A DNA stretch of 59,663 nucleotides, taken from positions 1 to 59,663 of the forward strand of contig NZ_FCNX02000025.1 of the NCBI RefSeq assembly GCF_001544835.2, written 5' to 3'. The translations under genes and the position numbers were made by a program. A model generated the notes under the pieces. That model saw nothing but the letters and a program-made list of their open reading frames with translations. It ran no database searches and was not told the origin of the DNA. This document shows positions 16,860-25,170 of this stretch, in pieces (position 1 is the first letter of the stretch; each line of letters opens with the position of its first letter). Source of the stretch: Caballeronia fortuita (GTDB taxonomy: Bacteria > Pseudomonadota > Gammaproteobacteria > Burkholderiales > Burkholderiaceae).

Positions 16860-17651
16860 ATGAGCAGTCTGAAAACGCTGTCGTTGCTCGTCGCGTCGTG
16901 CGCGAGCCTGATCGCGCTGCCCGCCGGCGCACGCACGCTCGCCGAGGTCATGCAGACCAAAACGCTGAACGTCGTGACGACGGCATCGAGTCCGCCGCAC
17001 GGCTTTCTCGATCCGGCATCGAACTCGATGAAAGGCATCATGGTCGATGTCGCCGATGCGATCGGCAAGCGTTTGGGCGTCACGGTGAAACTCACCGACG
17101 TGCCGTTCGACGGCCTCATTCCGACGCTCACGTCCGGCCGCGCCGATGTCATGGCCGCGCCGCTTTTCATCACGGAAGAGCGCGCGCAAGTGGTCGATTT
17201 CAGCGCGCCGATCTACGGCTGGGGTGAAGGCGTCGCGGTCCGCGACGGCGACAAGAAGCACTACGGCTCGCTCGACGATTTCAAGGGCGCGAAGGTCGGC
17301 ACGCTCGTCGACAGCGTGCAGTACAAGATGATCAAGGCGCTTCCGGGCACCGATGTATCGACGTATCAGGATTACTTTTCGCTGCTCGCCGATGTGCGCG
17401 TGGGCCGCATCGATCTCGGCGTGGTCGATCCGCCGAGCGTGCTTTATCAGATCAAGGCGAAGTCGATTCCCGGCGTGAAGCTCGACGCGGGTTATCGCGC
17501 GCAGAAGCAATGGCAAGTCGGCGCGTGCACGCAAAAGAACAATCCGACGCTGCTCGCTGCCGTCAACGACGCGCTCGCGAAGATGAAGCAGGACGGCGAA
17601 CTGCATACGATCCTCGCGAAGTGGGGCGTCGCGAACATGGAAAGCCATTGA
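16860..17651 (+). CDS. Periplasmic amino acid-binding protein (SBP family 3)
   Basis: 263 residues from the ATG at 16860; an in-frame TTG at 16842 is less likely. Residues 1-24 are a signal peptide (ending LPAGA). The mature protein has the type II binding fold with family-3 signatures: GIMVDVADAIGKRLGVTVKLTDVPFDGLIPTL, GRADVMAAPLFITEERAQVVDFSAPIY, and VGTLVDSVQY. It feeds the permease at 17664 and the ATPase at 18369. Located 45 nt after the ureohydrolase-like gene, probably in one transcription unit. Confidence 0.9.
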   Translation: MSSLKTLSLLVASCASLIALPAGARTLAEVMQTKTLNVVTTASSPPHGFLDPASNSMKGIMVDVADAIGKRLGVTVKLTDVPFDGLIPTLTSGRADVMAAPLFITEERAQVVDFSAPIYGWGEGVAVRDGDKKHYGSLDDFKGAKVGTLVDSVQYKMIKALPGTDVSTYQDYFSLLADVRVGRIDLGVVDPPSVLYQIKAKSIPGVKLDAGYRAQKQWQVGACTQKNNPTLLAAVNDALAKMKQDGELHTILAKWGVANMESH

Positions 17652-17663
17652 ACGGAGCACGCG

Positions 17664-18356
17664 ATGACGCCCGAGATACTCAAGACCTATCTGGAGCCGC
17701 TCTTGCAAGGCGCATGGTGGACGATCGCGCTCTTCGCGGCGTCGTCGCTGCTCGCGGTGGCGCTCGGGCTGGCGGTGTGCTTCTGCCGCATGTCGTCGAT
17801 GAAGCCGGTGCGAACGGCCGCGAAGGTCTACATCGACATCGTTCGCGGCACGCCGCTGCTCGTGCAGCTTTTCTTTCTCTACTATGGCCTGCCCGAGCTT
17901 GGCGTCGTGATCCCCGGTTTCGTCGCCGGCGTGCTCGGGTTGGTGCTCAACTTCGGCGCGTATCTCGCGGAGCTTTTTCGCGGCGGCATCCAGTCGGTCG
18001 ATAACGGGCAGTTCGAAGCATCGCGCGCGCTCGGCATGACGCGCGCCCAGCGCATGCGCGTGATCGTGATGCCGCAGGCGCTGCGCACGATTTTCCCGGC
18101 GCTCGGCAATTACGCGCTGGTGCTCGTGAAGGATACGTCGCTCGTCGCCGTCATCAGCGTGTACGAGTTGATGCGCGCGGGGCAGATGCTTGCCGGCGCC
18201 ACGTTTCGTTCGCTGCTCGTGTACTCGCTCGTCGGCGCGATTTACTTCGTGATGTGCGGCGTGCTGTCGTATCTCTTTCGTCGCGCGGAGAAGTCGCTGT
18301 CGATTCCAGGCTACTGGAGCGGTGCGCCGGATCACAATCCCGCCGCAATAATCTGA
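17664..18356 (+). CDS. Polar amino acid ABC transporter permease (HisM/GlnP type)
   Basis: 230 residues, GGAG upstream of the ATG. Five or so membrane segments; the conserved early DIVRGTPLLVQLFFLYYGLP and the EAA-type loop (ASRALGMTRAQRMRVIVMPQALR) that contacts the ATPase are present. Only one permease gene exists here, so the channel is probably a homodimer. It sits 12 nt after the binding-protein gene and 12 nt before the ATPase gene. Confidence 0.9.
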   Translation: MTPEILKTYLEPLLQGAWWTIALFAASSLLAVALGLAVCFCRMSSMKPVRTAAKVYIDIVRGTPLLVQLFFLYYGLPELGVVIPGFVAGVLGLVLNFGAYLAELFRGGIQSVDNGQFEASRALGMTRAQRMRVIVMPQALRTIFPALGNYALVLVKDTSLVAVISVYELMRAGQMLAGATFRSLLVYSLVGAIYFVMCGVLSYLFRRAEKSLSIPGYWSGAPDHNPAAII

Positions 18357-18368
18357 CAGGAGCGACGC

Positions 18369-19103
18369 ATGGAACCGATCATCTCGATGCGCGCCGTCTC
18401 CAAGTGGTATGGCGACTTCCAAGTGCTCGACAACGTCGATCTCGACGTGCAGCCCGGTGAACGACTCATTCTGTGCGGCCCCTCCGGCTCAGGCAAGTCG
18501 ACGACGATTCGTCTCGTCAACGCGCTCGAGGATCATCAGGAAGGCGAGGTCGTCGTGAACGGCGTCACGCTCGATGGCCGCGCGATCAGTATTCGCCGCG
18601 TGCGCGCGGACGTCGGCATGGTGTTTCAGCATTTCAACCTCTTCCCTCATCTGAGCGCGCTCGGCAATTGCACCGCGGCGCTGCGGCTCGTCAAGAAGAT
18701 GTCCGCGAAAGATGCCGACGCGCTCGCCATGCATTATCTCGAGCGCGTGAAACTCGGCGCGCATGCGCACAAGCATCCGGGCCAGTTGTCGGGTGGACAG
18801 AAGCAGCGGGTCGCGATCGCGCGCAGCCTGTGCATGCAGCCGCGCATCATGCTGTTCGACGAGCCGACTTCCGCGCTCGATCCCGAGATGGTCAAGGAAG
18901 TGCTCGACACGATGATGCAGCTCGCGCGCGACGGCATGACCATGATCTGCGTCACGCACGAGATGGGTTTCGCGCGTGAAGTGGGCGATCGCATCGTGTT
19001 CATGGATCATGGCAAGATCGTTGAAAGCTGCGAGCCGCAGCGCTTCTTCAATGCGCCGCAATCGGCGCGGGCGCGCGAGTTCCTCGGGCAGATCGTCGCC
19101 TGA
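18369..19103 (+). CDS. Polar amino acid ABC transporter ATPase (GlnQ type)
   Basis: 244 residues, AGGAG upstream. Walker A GPSGSGKSTT, Q-loop in GMVFQHFNLFPHL, signature LSGGQKQRVAIARSL, Walker B IMLFDEPTSALDPEM and switch CVTHEMGFA are all intact. It completes the one-permease, one-ATPase importer begun at 16860. The IclR regulator follows 48 nt later in the same direction. Confidence 0.93.
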   Translation: MEPIISMRAVSKWYGDFQVLDNVDLDVQPGERLILCGPSGSGKSTTIRLVNALEDHQEGEVVVNGVTLDGRAISIRRVRADVGMVFQHFNLFPHLSALGNCTAALRLVKKMSAKDADALAMHYLERVKLGAHAHKHPGQLSGGQKQRVAIARSLCMQPRIMLFDEPTSALDPEMVKEVLDTMMQLARDGMTMICVTHEMGFAREVGDRIVFMDHGKIVESCEPQRFFNAPQSARAREFLGQIVA

Positions 19104-19151
19104 AGCACGCGCCGATGACGCTCGCGAGAAGCGCGCTCAACCGGACATCAT

Positions 19152-19943
19152 ATGAACGACCCGACGCAGGGCGATGAAAGTCGCCTGTATATCAACTCGC
19201 TCGCGCGCGGCCTGCAACTGCTGACCGCATTTTCGGAAGATCGTCCGTCGATGAAGCTCGGCGATCTTGCGGAAGCTGCCGGCATGACGAAGAGCGCCGC
19301 GCAGCGTTTCGCCTACACGCTCGTCGCGCTCGGGTATCTGCACAAGAACGAGACGACGAAGGTGTATTCGCTTGCGCCGCGCTCGCTCGACGTCGGATTG
19401 CGCTATCTGCAGACGAGCACACTTGTGAAAAGCGCCAATCCTTATGTCCACGCGTTGAATCGCGCATGCAAGGAGACGTGCATCGTCGCTGAACTCGATG
19501 GTTGCGATGTGGTGTATATCGCCCGCTTCCCGACGCATCGCGAGATGTTCGTCAATATGCCGATCGGCATGCGCCTGCCGGTCTATTGCACGGCAACGGG
19601 GCGCGCCCTCCTCTCGCGTCTGCCTGACGTTACGGCCGCCAGTTTGCTCGAAGCGTGCGAGCGCGTGCCGTACACGTCGGAGACCGTCACCGATCTGGGG
19701 CGCTTGAACGCGTTGCTCGTCGAAGCCCGGGAGCGCGGCTTCGCCTGGGCCAATGGCGAGTACTACAACGGCGACATCAACATCGCTGCGGCGATCCTTG
19801 CACCTAATGGTAAGCCGGTGGGCGCGGTCAATGTGTCGGCGCCTTCTACGCGCTGGACGCTTGCAAGTGCGATGGCGGAGTTAGGACCGCAGGTGGTCGA
19901 GACAGCACGCGCGATCGGGGGCACAAATCTGGCTCTCAGGTGA
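19152..19943 (+). CDS. IclR-family transcriptional regulator
   Basis: 263 residues. N-terminal winged helix (about 10-75: RGLQLLTAFSEDRPSMKLGDLAEAAGMTKSAAQRFAYTLVALGYL) followed by the IclR effector domain (about 85-255, including LPVYCTATGRALLS). It is the last gene before the replication region and probably controls the amino acid transporter upstream. No strong ribosome site precedes the ATG at 19152. PcaR/PobR-like IclR proteins act on catabolic genes, but the ligand here is unknown. Confidence 0.88.
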   Translation: MNDPTQGDESRLYINSLARGLQLLTAFSEDRPSMKLGDLAEAAGMTKSAAQRFAYTLVALGYLHKNETTKVYSLAPRSLDVGLRYLQTSTLVKSANPYVHALNRACKETCIVAELDGCDVVYIARFPTHREMFVNMPIGMRLPVYCTATGRALLSRLPDVTAASLLEACERVPYTSETVTDLGRLNALLVEARERGFAWANGEYYNGDINIAAAILAPNGKPVGAVNVSAPSTRWTLASAMAELGPQVVETARAIGGTNLALR

Positions 19944-20046
19944 TGCGGGACGTGGCCGGTCGGTTCAAGCATCGAATTGACGCGGGTTGTGGCGGCTTAT
20001 CGCGGGATTGTTGTTGCAACGCCGCGCGCATACTCGGTTCCGGTAG

Positions 20047-20253
20047 ATGTTCCAATACAACGCGATTCGCGACCGGATGAGGTGGGGTATGTTCTTGCTC
20101 GAGTTTCTTGGGACGATTGGGTTTGTTGCGGTCGTGCTGCTTGGTCTGCTTGCAATGCTGGATGTGTTCTTTCCGCGCAAGATGCCGGTGCTGCGGAAGG
20201 CTCGGGTTAGCGGGGAGCCGAGTCGGAGGGAGCAACAGGTGCGGGCACGGTAG
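20047..20253 (+). CDS. Possible small single-pass membrane protein
   Basis: 68 residues with one strong hydrophobic segment (about residues 14-42, including FLGTIGFVAVVLLGLLAML) and a basic C-terminal tail. No good ribosome site precedes the ATG, and the flanking DNA is gene-poor. It could be a chance open frame. I do not recognise a family. Confidence 0.3.
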   Translation: MFQYNAIRDRMRWGMFLLEFLGTIGFVAVVLLGLLAMLDVFFPRKMPVLRKARVSGEPSRREQQVRAR

Positions 20254-20856
20254 TTTTTGCGTTAGGTAGGCCTGCTACGCAAAGCGTGTTGTTTACTACG
20301 GCTACTGAGAACGGTCGGCGATCCAGGTAGCTACAGACCGATAGCTGTGCGTTCTTATCGCAAGTCGCTTACATTTCGTGAAACATTTCTTCGATATTGC
20401 ATGAAAAACGCGGCGCAGCCCTTTGCCAGCAGGCCTTCGGTTAGTTTCTAAGCGTGCTTCGGATGTTTCACGGCCGTTTGAAGGCGGTAACGATCGCGCT
20501 TTCGACTTTGCCCAGTCCCTTAACAACTCTGCTATCGATGCGACGGACACGGGCAGTTTGACATTCCAAGCGGCCTGCACTTGCGCCCAGAGAACGCTTG
20601 CACAAAGCCTGCACGGTCCAGTTTCGATTGCTTGCAGAAGGCATGAGTACGTTTGGGACATGTTCTTCGGCTGCGAAGTGCGTCTCAACGTTGCGTGCAC
20701 TAAAAGGGATCGTGCTCACGCAATATTGCTTACGACGCCCTCCCGCATGCCAGGGCAGTTTCGCTTGGTGTCAACTTCCGCGCAGTTCATACACCCGAAG
20801 TGGCGCTGGCCGCCGAGGCAGCGTCGGAAGAATGGACCTCCGCGCGCATGCTCGAC

Positions 20857-20875
20857 GTGTCCCAAGTCGGGACAC
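20857..20875. repeat. parS-like palindrome, copy 1
   Basis: GTGTCCCAAGTCGGGACAC: 7-bp inverted arms GTGTCCC/GGGACAC around AAGTC. Identical to copy 2. It is the copy farthest from parB. Confidence 0.72.
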
Positions 20876-21631
20876 TCGTTGTTGACGGGGCCGGCATCGG
20901 TGCTCTAATGAGCAACTTATCCGTCAACTTCGACGGTTCTTCGTGACCTTCAGCAGATCCGGAAGAAGCGACGTCCGGCCAATGCTGCGCAGGCACTCGC
21001 GGACGGACCCGACAGAATTCCTAACGTCGAGGCTAGTCGTATCACGCGGGATTCGGTCGCCGCAGTACCGCGCATTGTCCCGTCAACGTTACCGCCTTAA
21101 CATGCGGAGGGTATTCGCAGCGTCTGCGGTTCCGCTGATGCAAGAGCACAAAAGTCGCACCCGGTACCTCCGCGCTCCGCTTCTGTGATCTCGTGCGAAA
21201 AGGCGGCGCGCGGTCTGCACCCTCTCGACACGGAGTACAGACCGCGCGATGCGAAGCGACGTAAATCAACGTCGCCTTCCTATCCTAGAGATCAATCCGG
21301 CGTGCTCGGGCTCGAAAGAGCCGAGCCGCGCGCTCGTGAGCTTTCGCCCCACCCCTTCAGTTCAACGCCAGTTCGACGGTCGCATACGCCACACGGCATC
21401 TCGTTTTGCGACGTCCGTGCGGCGCTGCATATCGATGAACGCCCGCCTCGCTTCCATTGAGGTCAGCTCCATCCGCCCGGTCTTCTGTTCAGGTTGTGCC
21501 TGGCCATCGTGTTTCGCGCTGCGATGAACGGGCGTCAGCAGCGGCGGGACCAAGGCCACGCGCCCGGAAGTTATACGGTAGAAAATAGGGCAGTCGGCTC
21601 GCTCAAGCGATGTGCAGTTTCCGGACGTTAC

Positions 21632-21650
21632 GTGTCCCAAGTCGGGACAC
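21632..21650. repeat. parS-like palindrome, copy 2
   Basis: GTGTCCCAAGTCGGGACAC, identical over 19 bp to copy 1 and in the same orientation, 775 bp away. Flanking bases differ, so only the palindrome is conserved. Confidence 0.72.
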
Positions 21651-22050
21651 TTTCTCGGCCAACTTTATCGCTCGCGGCGGAAGACCGCGCCACGCGTGTC
21701 CAGCGCGCGACTTTCATGTCGCGATTGATGCATTCGGCCTTCCGTCTGCGAGTGTCGCGGCTGCAGTCGGCAGATGACATCGCAAAGAGGTGGAAGGTTA
21801 TCGGCACAACTGCGTTTAACTTGCGACTGTTGTCGGCTCCCCCGCGGGCGATCCAGATCGAAATTGACGGGCTTGCCAAACGATTTTTCGTGACCGACCG
21901 GCTAAAGCAAAAGATTCCTTTCACCGCCGACTCTGCGCTCGTGCGTCTCGTCCGTACTAAACGTTGGCGGATGGGTACGCCCAGCCGATCAAAAGAACCA
22001 CGAGGGCGTGACGGTCACCGGATCAGGATGTGCCCCTGATCCGCGTGACA

Positions 22051-22067
22051 TGTCCCAAGTCGGGACA
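22051..22067. repeat. parS-like palindrome, copy 3
   Basis: TGTCCCAAGTCGGGACA, a 17-bp core shared with copies 1 and 2, 154 bp from the parB stop codon. Confidence 0.72.
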
Positions 22068-22113
22068 CGTCGTGAAAAGAGGACGCTTCGCGTCTCAGGA
22101 TGCCGCGTCGCGA

Positions 22114-22131
22114 GTGTCCCAAGTTGGGACA
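22114..22131. repeat. parS-like palindrome, copy 4
   Basis: GTGTCCCAAGTTGGGACA. The single C-to-T change makes the core GTCCCAA-G-TTGGGAC a perfect palindrome, suggesting the ideal binding site. It is 63 bp from copy 3 and 74 bp from the parB stop. Confidence 0.72.
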
Positions 22132-22204
22132 TCCGCGACGGGAAAGAGGTAAACAACAGGACCGTAGGTGCTGCGGCCGGCACCGTAACCGATTGACAAA
22201 ATCC

Positions 22205-23176
22205 TTAACTGTTATCGGCAAACAACTGCCCGATCAACTCGCGAATTTGCTCTTCCTTTTCCGACGTCAGCAAACCCGCCTTGATCTTGACAGTCAGCCC
22301 CGTCGAGTCCTTTGTAATCGATCCGGCATGCGACCCGCCTGCAAAAATCTTGTCGATGCTCCGATCACTAACGCCAGCCGCAGGCTTGCCTTCGTCATCC
22401 AGAGCCTGCTTGATCGCACGTCCCAGCTTGAGCTGATCCAGATCACCAGCAATCACCTTCGACCATAGACTCTTCGCAATCTCAAACGCCGCCCCATTTC
22501 GTCCACGAAGAACCGAAACGACATTTTCCGCCGCCGTGGCGCCTAGCAGCCGAGGCTGAACATCAAGATCCTGAACGATGAACTCAGGCAACTCGCTAAA
22601 CGACAGATATCGATAAAGCTCCGACCGGGAGATGCCCAACGCTTCGGCCATGCGCTTGCGATTCGGAAACTCCTTTTCTGTGCGTCGGATGGATCGCGAG
22701 ATCTCGTAATCGCACAAATCCTCGCGCGCGACGTTTTCAACGAGCGCGAGCATCGCCATTTCTTCATCGGATAGATCGACGACCAGAACCTTGATCGTCT
22801 CTTTCCCGATCATCTTGTGCGCGCGCCATCGACGTTCGCCGGCAACGATCTGATATCCACCGCCAACGCGCCGAACCACGATCGGCTGAACCAGCCCGGC
22901 TTCGCGAATCGACTCAGCCAGTTGGACGAGCTTTGCATCATTGAATACCTGACGAGGCTGCCAAGGATTCGGAACGATCTCCGATACCGATGCCTCGGAC
23001 GCCGGACCAGCCTGTTCCAACTGAGCAATGCGCTGCTGTGCGGCGGCGAGCGCGGCCGCCATCCCAGGTGCGGTACGCGGACTGGTCGCCTTTTCTTGCT
23101 GCGGATCGAGTTGTATGTCTTTAGCCGCGCGGACTTCGGCGGTCTTGCTCATCATGCGGTCACGAAGGCTGCTCAT
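22205..23176 (-). CDS. parB: ParB-family chromosome partition protein
   Basis: 323 residues from the ATG at 23176, which overlaps the parA stop by 4 nt (ATGA). After a flexible N terminus, the ParB/Srx nucleotide-binding domain is clear: ESIREAGLVQPIVVRR, then GERRWRAHK (the GERR CTP-binding motif) and LALVENVAREDL. A central helix-turn-helix domain follows (RMAEALGISRSELYRYL), then a C-terminal dimerisation region of the plasmid/chromid type. It should load at the palindromes downstream. Longer in-frame starts (23191, 23218) fall inside parA and look less likely. Confidence 0.92.
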   Translation of the reverse strand: MSSLRDRMMSKTAEVRAAKDIQLDPQQEKATSPRTAPGMAAALAAAQQRIAQLEQAGPASEASVSEIVPNPWQPRQVFNDAKLVQLAESIREAGLVQPIVVRRVGGGYQIVAGERRWRAHKMIGKETIKVLVVDLSDEEMAMLALVENVAREDLCDYEISRSIRRTEKEFPNRKRMAEALGISRSELYRYLSFSELPEFIVQDLDVQPRLLGATAAENVVSVLRGRNGAAFEIAKSLWSKVIAGDLDQLKLGRAIKQALDDEGKPAAGVSDRSIDKIFAGGSHAGSITKDSTGLTVKIKAGLLTSEKEEQIRELIGQLFADNS

Positions 23177-24381
23177 TGTCCGGCTCTCCATTGCTCGACA
23201 TATTGATCGTCGATCCATTTGCAGTAATCGACCATTGGCTGCTTCACGCGCGCCAAGGTCTTCGCGACGGTCTCAGCGCGCGACAAGTCGAACACCGTCG
23301 AAAAAGCCAACGCGCCGTTACTCATGACCGAACTCGCGGGGATTTCGGTCGTGTGCAGCCAGTCGCCGTAGGCGCGCTGTGACCACGAGCGCACAACTGG
23401 CGCAGACGACGTGTTCCCGTAATCAACTCGCGACAAAAGCACCGACACGAAGTCATACGTCTTGTCGACTTCATGCTCCACGAAGCCGTTCGCGACCTCG
23501 GCAAACAGAGACCAGAACGATACCGACGATATGAAGTCCAGACTCTCGGGCACAAGCGGCATGACCATCGAATCGGCCGCCATCAGTCCGTTCAGCGTCA
23601 TGTAGGAAAGCGACGGCGCGGTGTCGAGGATGATGTAGTCGTAATGCGCACGCAGCGGTTCGATTCCTTTCCGCAACACCGACCAGAATTCGAAATTCGC
23701 ATTGGTCTTTTGCGCCGTCGGAAGATGAAATTCCGCGTCGTGCAAATAGTTGTGCGCCGGGATCACGTCCAAGCCGTCCCAGTAGGTCGTCTGCACTTTG
23801 GCCGACAGACCGCCCTCGATGTCCGGATCGTAGATGTAGGGGAGAACCGTGTCTTCCCAAGTCACATCCTTCTCGGCGTAGAGACCGCACAGTTCTGAAA
23901 GCGATGCTTGTGGATCAAGGTCGATCATGAGAACCTTTCGGCCACGCAGACTGAGTCCTTGGCCGATGCACATCGACGTCGTCGTCTTGCACGATCCGCC
24001 CTTGAAGTTCGCCGTGATAAGCACGCGCCCGCGATGTTCACGTGTTCCGGTGACAAGCGGCGTCTGGTAGATGTCGGAGACTTGCTGGACCCATGTCCGC
24101 GCATCCTTCAGCGAGAAGATGCGCGCGCGGCCGGTACCGTGCGTTTCGCCCTGCGGCAGATCGGTACCATCCTTGGTCGCCAAATAGTTGATCTTCTGAC
24201 GGTCGATACCGCACATCTCCGACAACTCGCCGATTGTGAAAACGGGTGCCGTTTTTCGTGGTCGGGGAGCCAGTATTTGGTCTCGCAGCTCGTTCGTCAT
24301 GACCGACAAACGCTCTGCAAACTCTCCAAGATTGGAAAGTTTCACTCTTCGGTTAATCTCTGGCAGTTCGCTTAAATTCAT
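23173..24381 (-). CDS. parA: ParA-family partition ATPase with N-terminal DNA-binding domain
   Basis: 402 residues from the ATG at 24381, chosen for its strong ribosome site (AAGGAAG). Residues 1 to about 110 include a MerR-like helix-turn-helix (TIGELSEMCGIDRQKINYLATKDG), as in P1/type Ia ParA proteins that repress their own promoter. The ATPase domain has the deviant Walker A NFKGGSCKTTTS, the Walker A' LMIDLDPQASLS and Walker B YIILDTAPSLS. It moves the replicon with ParB/parS. Three CCACGGT repeats and one Rep iteron sit in its upstream region. Confidence 0.92.
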   Translation of the reverse strand: MNLSELPEINRRVKLSNLGEFAERLSVMTNELRDQILAPRPRKTAPVFTIGELSEMCGIDRQKINYLATKDGTDLPQGETHGTGRARIFSLKDARTWVQQVSDIYQTPLVTGTREHRGRVLITANFKGGSCKTTTSMCIGQGLSLRGRKVLMIDLDPQASLSELCGLYAEKDVTWEDTVLPYIYDPDIEGGLSAKVQTTYWDGLDVIPAHNYLHDAEFHLPTAQKTNANFEFWSVLRKGIEPLRAHYDYIILDTAPSLSYMTLNGLMAADSMVMPLVPESLDFISSVSFWSLFAEVANGFVEHEVDKTYDFVSVLLSRVDYGNTSSAPVVRSWSQRAYGDWLHTTEIPASSVMSNGALAFSTVFDLSRAETVAKTLARVKQPMVDYCKWIDDQYVEQWRAGQ

Positions 24382-24404
24382 TCGCACGCTTCCTTGTGGG
24401 TCCA

Positions 24405-24421
24405 CGGTGAGGCGTTTTCTA
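24405..24421 (+). repeat. Iteron in the parA leader
   Basis: CGGTGAGGCGTTTTCTA matches the 17-bp iteron consensus AGGTGAGGCGTTTTGTG except at three positions. It sits 24 bp before the parA start, so Rep bound here could affect partition gene expression. Confidence 0.55.
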
Positions 24422-24656
24422 CACGCCCAGCGCTGTTTCCACGGTTTTAATGTGAGTCGATGTCGAACCGTAGAATACGCGCCACGGTGATGAATGGCTA
24501 TCCCAATTGCCCGAAATTTTCGATTGCGGCGCGTTTGGGACAAAAGATCATAGATTTCAGTACGTTGCGAGCAAGTCTGCAGCCTGGTTGATACGTTAAG
24601 AAACTGCATACGAGTCGAGATCTCATACGACGAACATAAGAAGGCCCGTTGGCGAT

Positions 24657-24735
24657 CACAAAACACCTCACCTCAGCATGTGGATGAATAACCTGTTCAG
24701 CCGCGCCGCTTGGCCAAACACAAAACGCCTCACCT
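24657..24735 (-). repeat. Two inverted iterons
   Basis: Minus-strand iterons at 24657-24673 and 24719-24735. The second is a perfect AGGTGAGGCGTTTTGTG; the first differs by one base. They face the array at 24914-25100 across the AT-rich segment. Confidence 0.75.
24679..24687 (-). promoter_or_regulatory. Candidate DnaA box
   Basis: TGTGGATGA on the plus strand differs by one base from TGTGGATAA, the complement of the DnaA box TTATCCACA. It lies between the two inverted iterons. A single imperfect box is weak evidence by itself, but its place in the origin makes it credible. Confidence 0.5.
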
Positions 24736-24827
24736 ATCAAATGCCGGTTCCTTGTTGCGAATCGACCGAGTTCGCTCATCGACACCGACTCGCTCGTAGG
24801 CTGCGCGCAGAATCCATTACCACCCGG

Positions 24828-24870
24828 TTTGTTGGTTATTTAATAAAGACGAAAACCAACCACCACTAAC
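24828..24870. other. AT-rich candidate unwinding segment
   Basis: GTTGGTT (24831-24837) and AACCAAC (24854-24860) form an inverted repeat around a 16-bp almost pure A/T loop. It is the most AT-rich stretch between the two iteron groups and therefore the likeliest duplex-unwinding element. Confidence 0.5.
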
Positions 24871-24913
24871 AGGTCCACCTGATACTTAGAAAAATCAATG
24901 CGTTAGACCCGCA

Positions 24914-25100
24914 AGGTGAGCCGTTTTGTGCTACAGGTGCTGTTGATTGAGCCGCTAAGTGCCGTGTTTACCCCGCACAAGTGAGGCGTCTTGGCGCCGA
25001 GGGTGAGACGTTTGGGCGGGATGGTGAGGGAAATTGTGAAGCGGCCAGAGCAAAGTGAGGTTTCCTGTGTCCGCCTTGTTTCAAGGTGAGGTGATCTGTG
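24914..25100 (+). repeat. Array of six Rep-binding iterons
   Basis: Six direct copies related to AGGTGAGGCGTTTTGTG begin at 24914, 24979, 25001, 25022, 25053 and 25084. The last four spacings are 22, 21, 31 and 31 bp, about two or three helical turns, so bound Rep would line up on one face. The GGTGAG half is best conserved. The final copy directly abuts the -35 of the rep promoter. Confidence 0.8.
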
Positions 25101-25129
25101 TTGACAGCTCACCATGCAGGCGTTAACGT
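25101..25129 (+). promoter_or_regulatory. rep gene promoter
   Basis: -35 TTGACA (25101-25106), 17-bp spacer, -10 TAACGT (25124-25129). An iteron touches the -35, so Rep probably represses its own gene. The promoter position rules out the ATG at 25114 as the main start and supports 25171. Confidence 0.65.
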
Positions 25130-25170
25130 TCGGCTCGATAGCACACGATACGTGCAAACACGGAGGCAGG

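Larger units (their letters stand above)
20254..22204. other. Gene-poor centromere-like region with parS-type palindromes
   Basis: About 1.95 kb downstream of parB with lower GC and mixed codon use. Open frames exist on both strands (for instance 20423-20908 and 21494-22039), but none has a ribosome site, recognisable family or the third-position GC of neighbouring genes. The notable content is four copies of one palindrome at 20857, 21632, 22051 and 22114. Its place beside parAB suggests it is the partition centromere of the replicon. Confidence 0.65.
24382..25170. other. Replication origin region between parA and the rep gene
   Basis: 789 bp without a credible gene. It holds nine copies of a 17-bp iteron, one near-consensus DnaA box, an AT-rich segment and the rep promoter. 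Three CCACGGT direct repeats (24402-24408, 24439-24445, 24482-24488) lie before parA. This arrangement, divergent rep and parAB around iterons, is that of plasmid-derived chromid origins. Confidence 0.8.

Noticed and set aside
20651..20662. A possible fifth parS site, TTTGGGACAT
   Set aside because: Only one half of the palindrome is present; similarly for 24532. Kept as possible decayed half-sites, not as sites.
20423..22039. Open frames in the parS region (161 and 181 codons)
   Set aside because: No ribosome site, no family resemblance and codon use unlike genes nearby; two of them are crossed by the parS palindromes.
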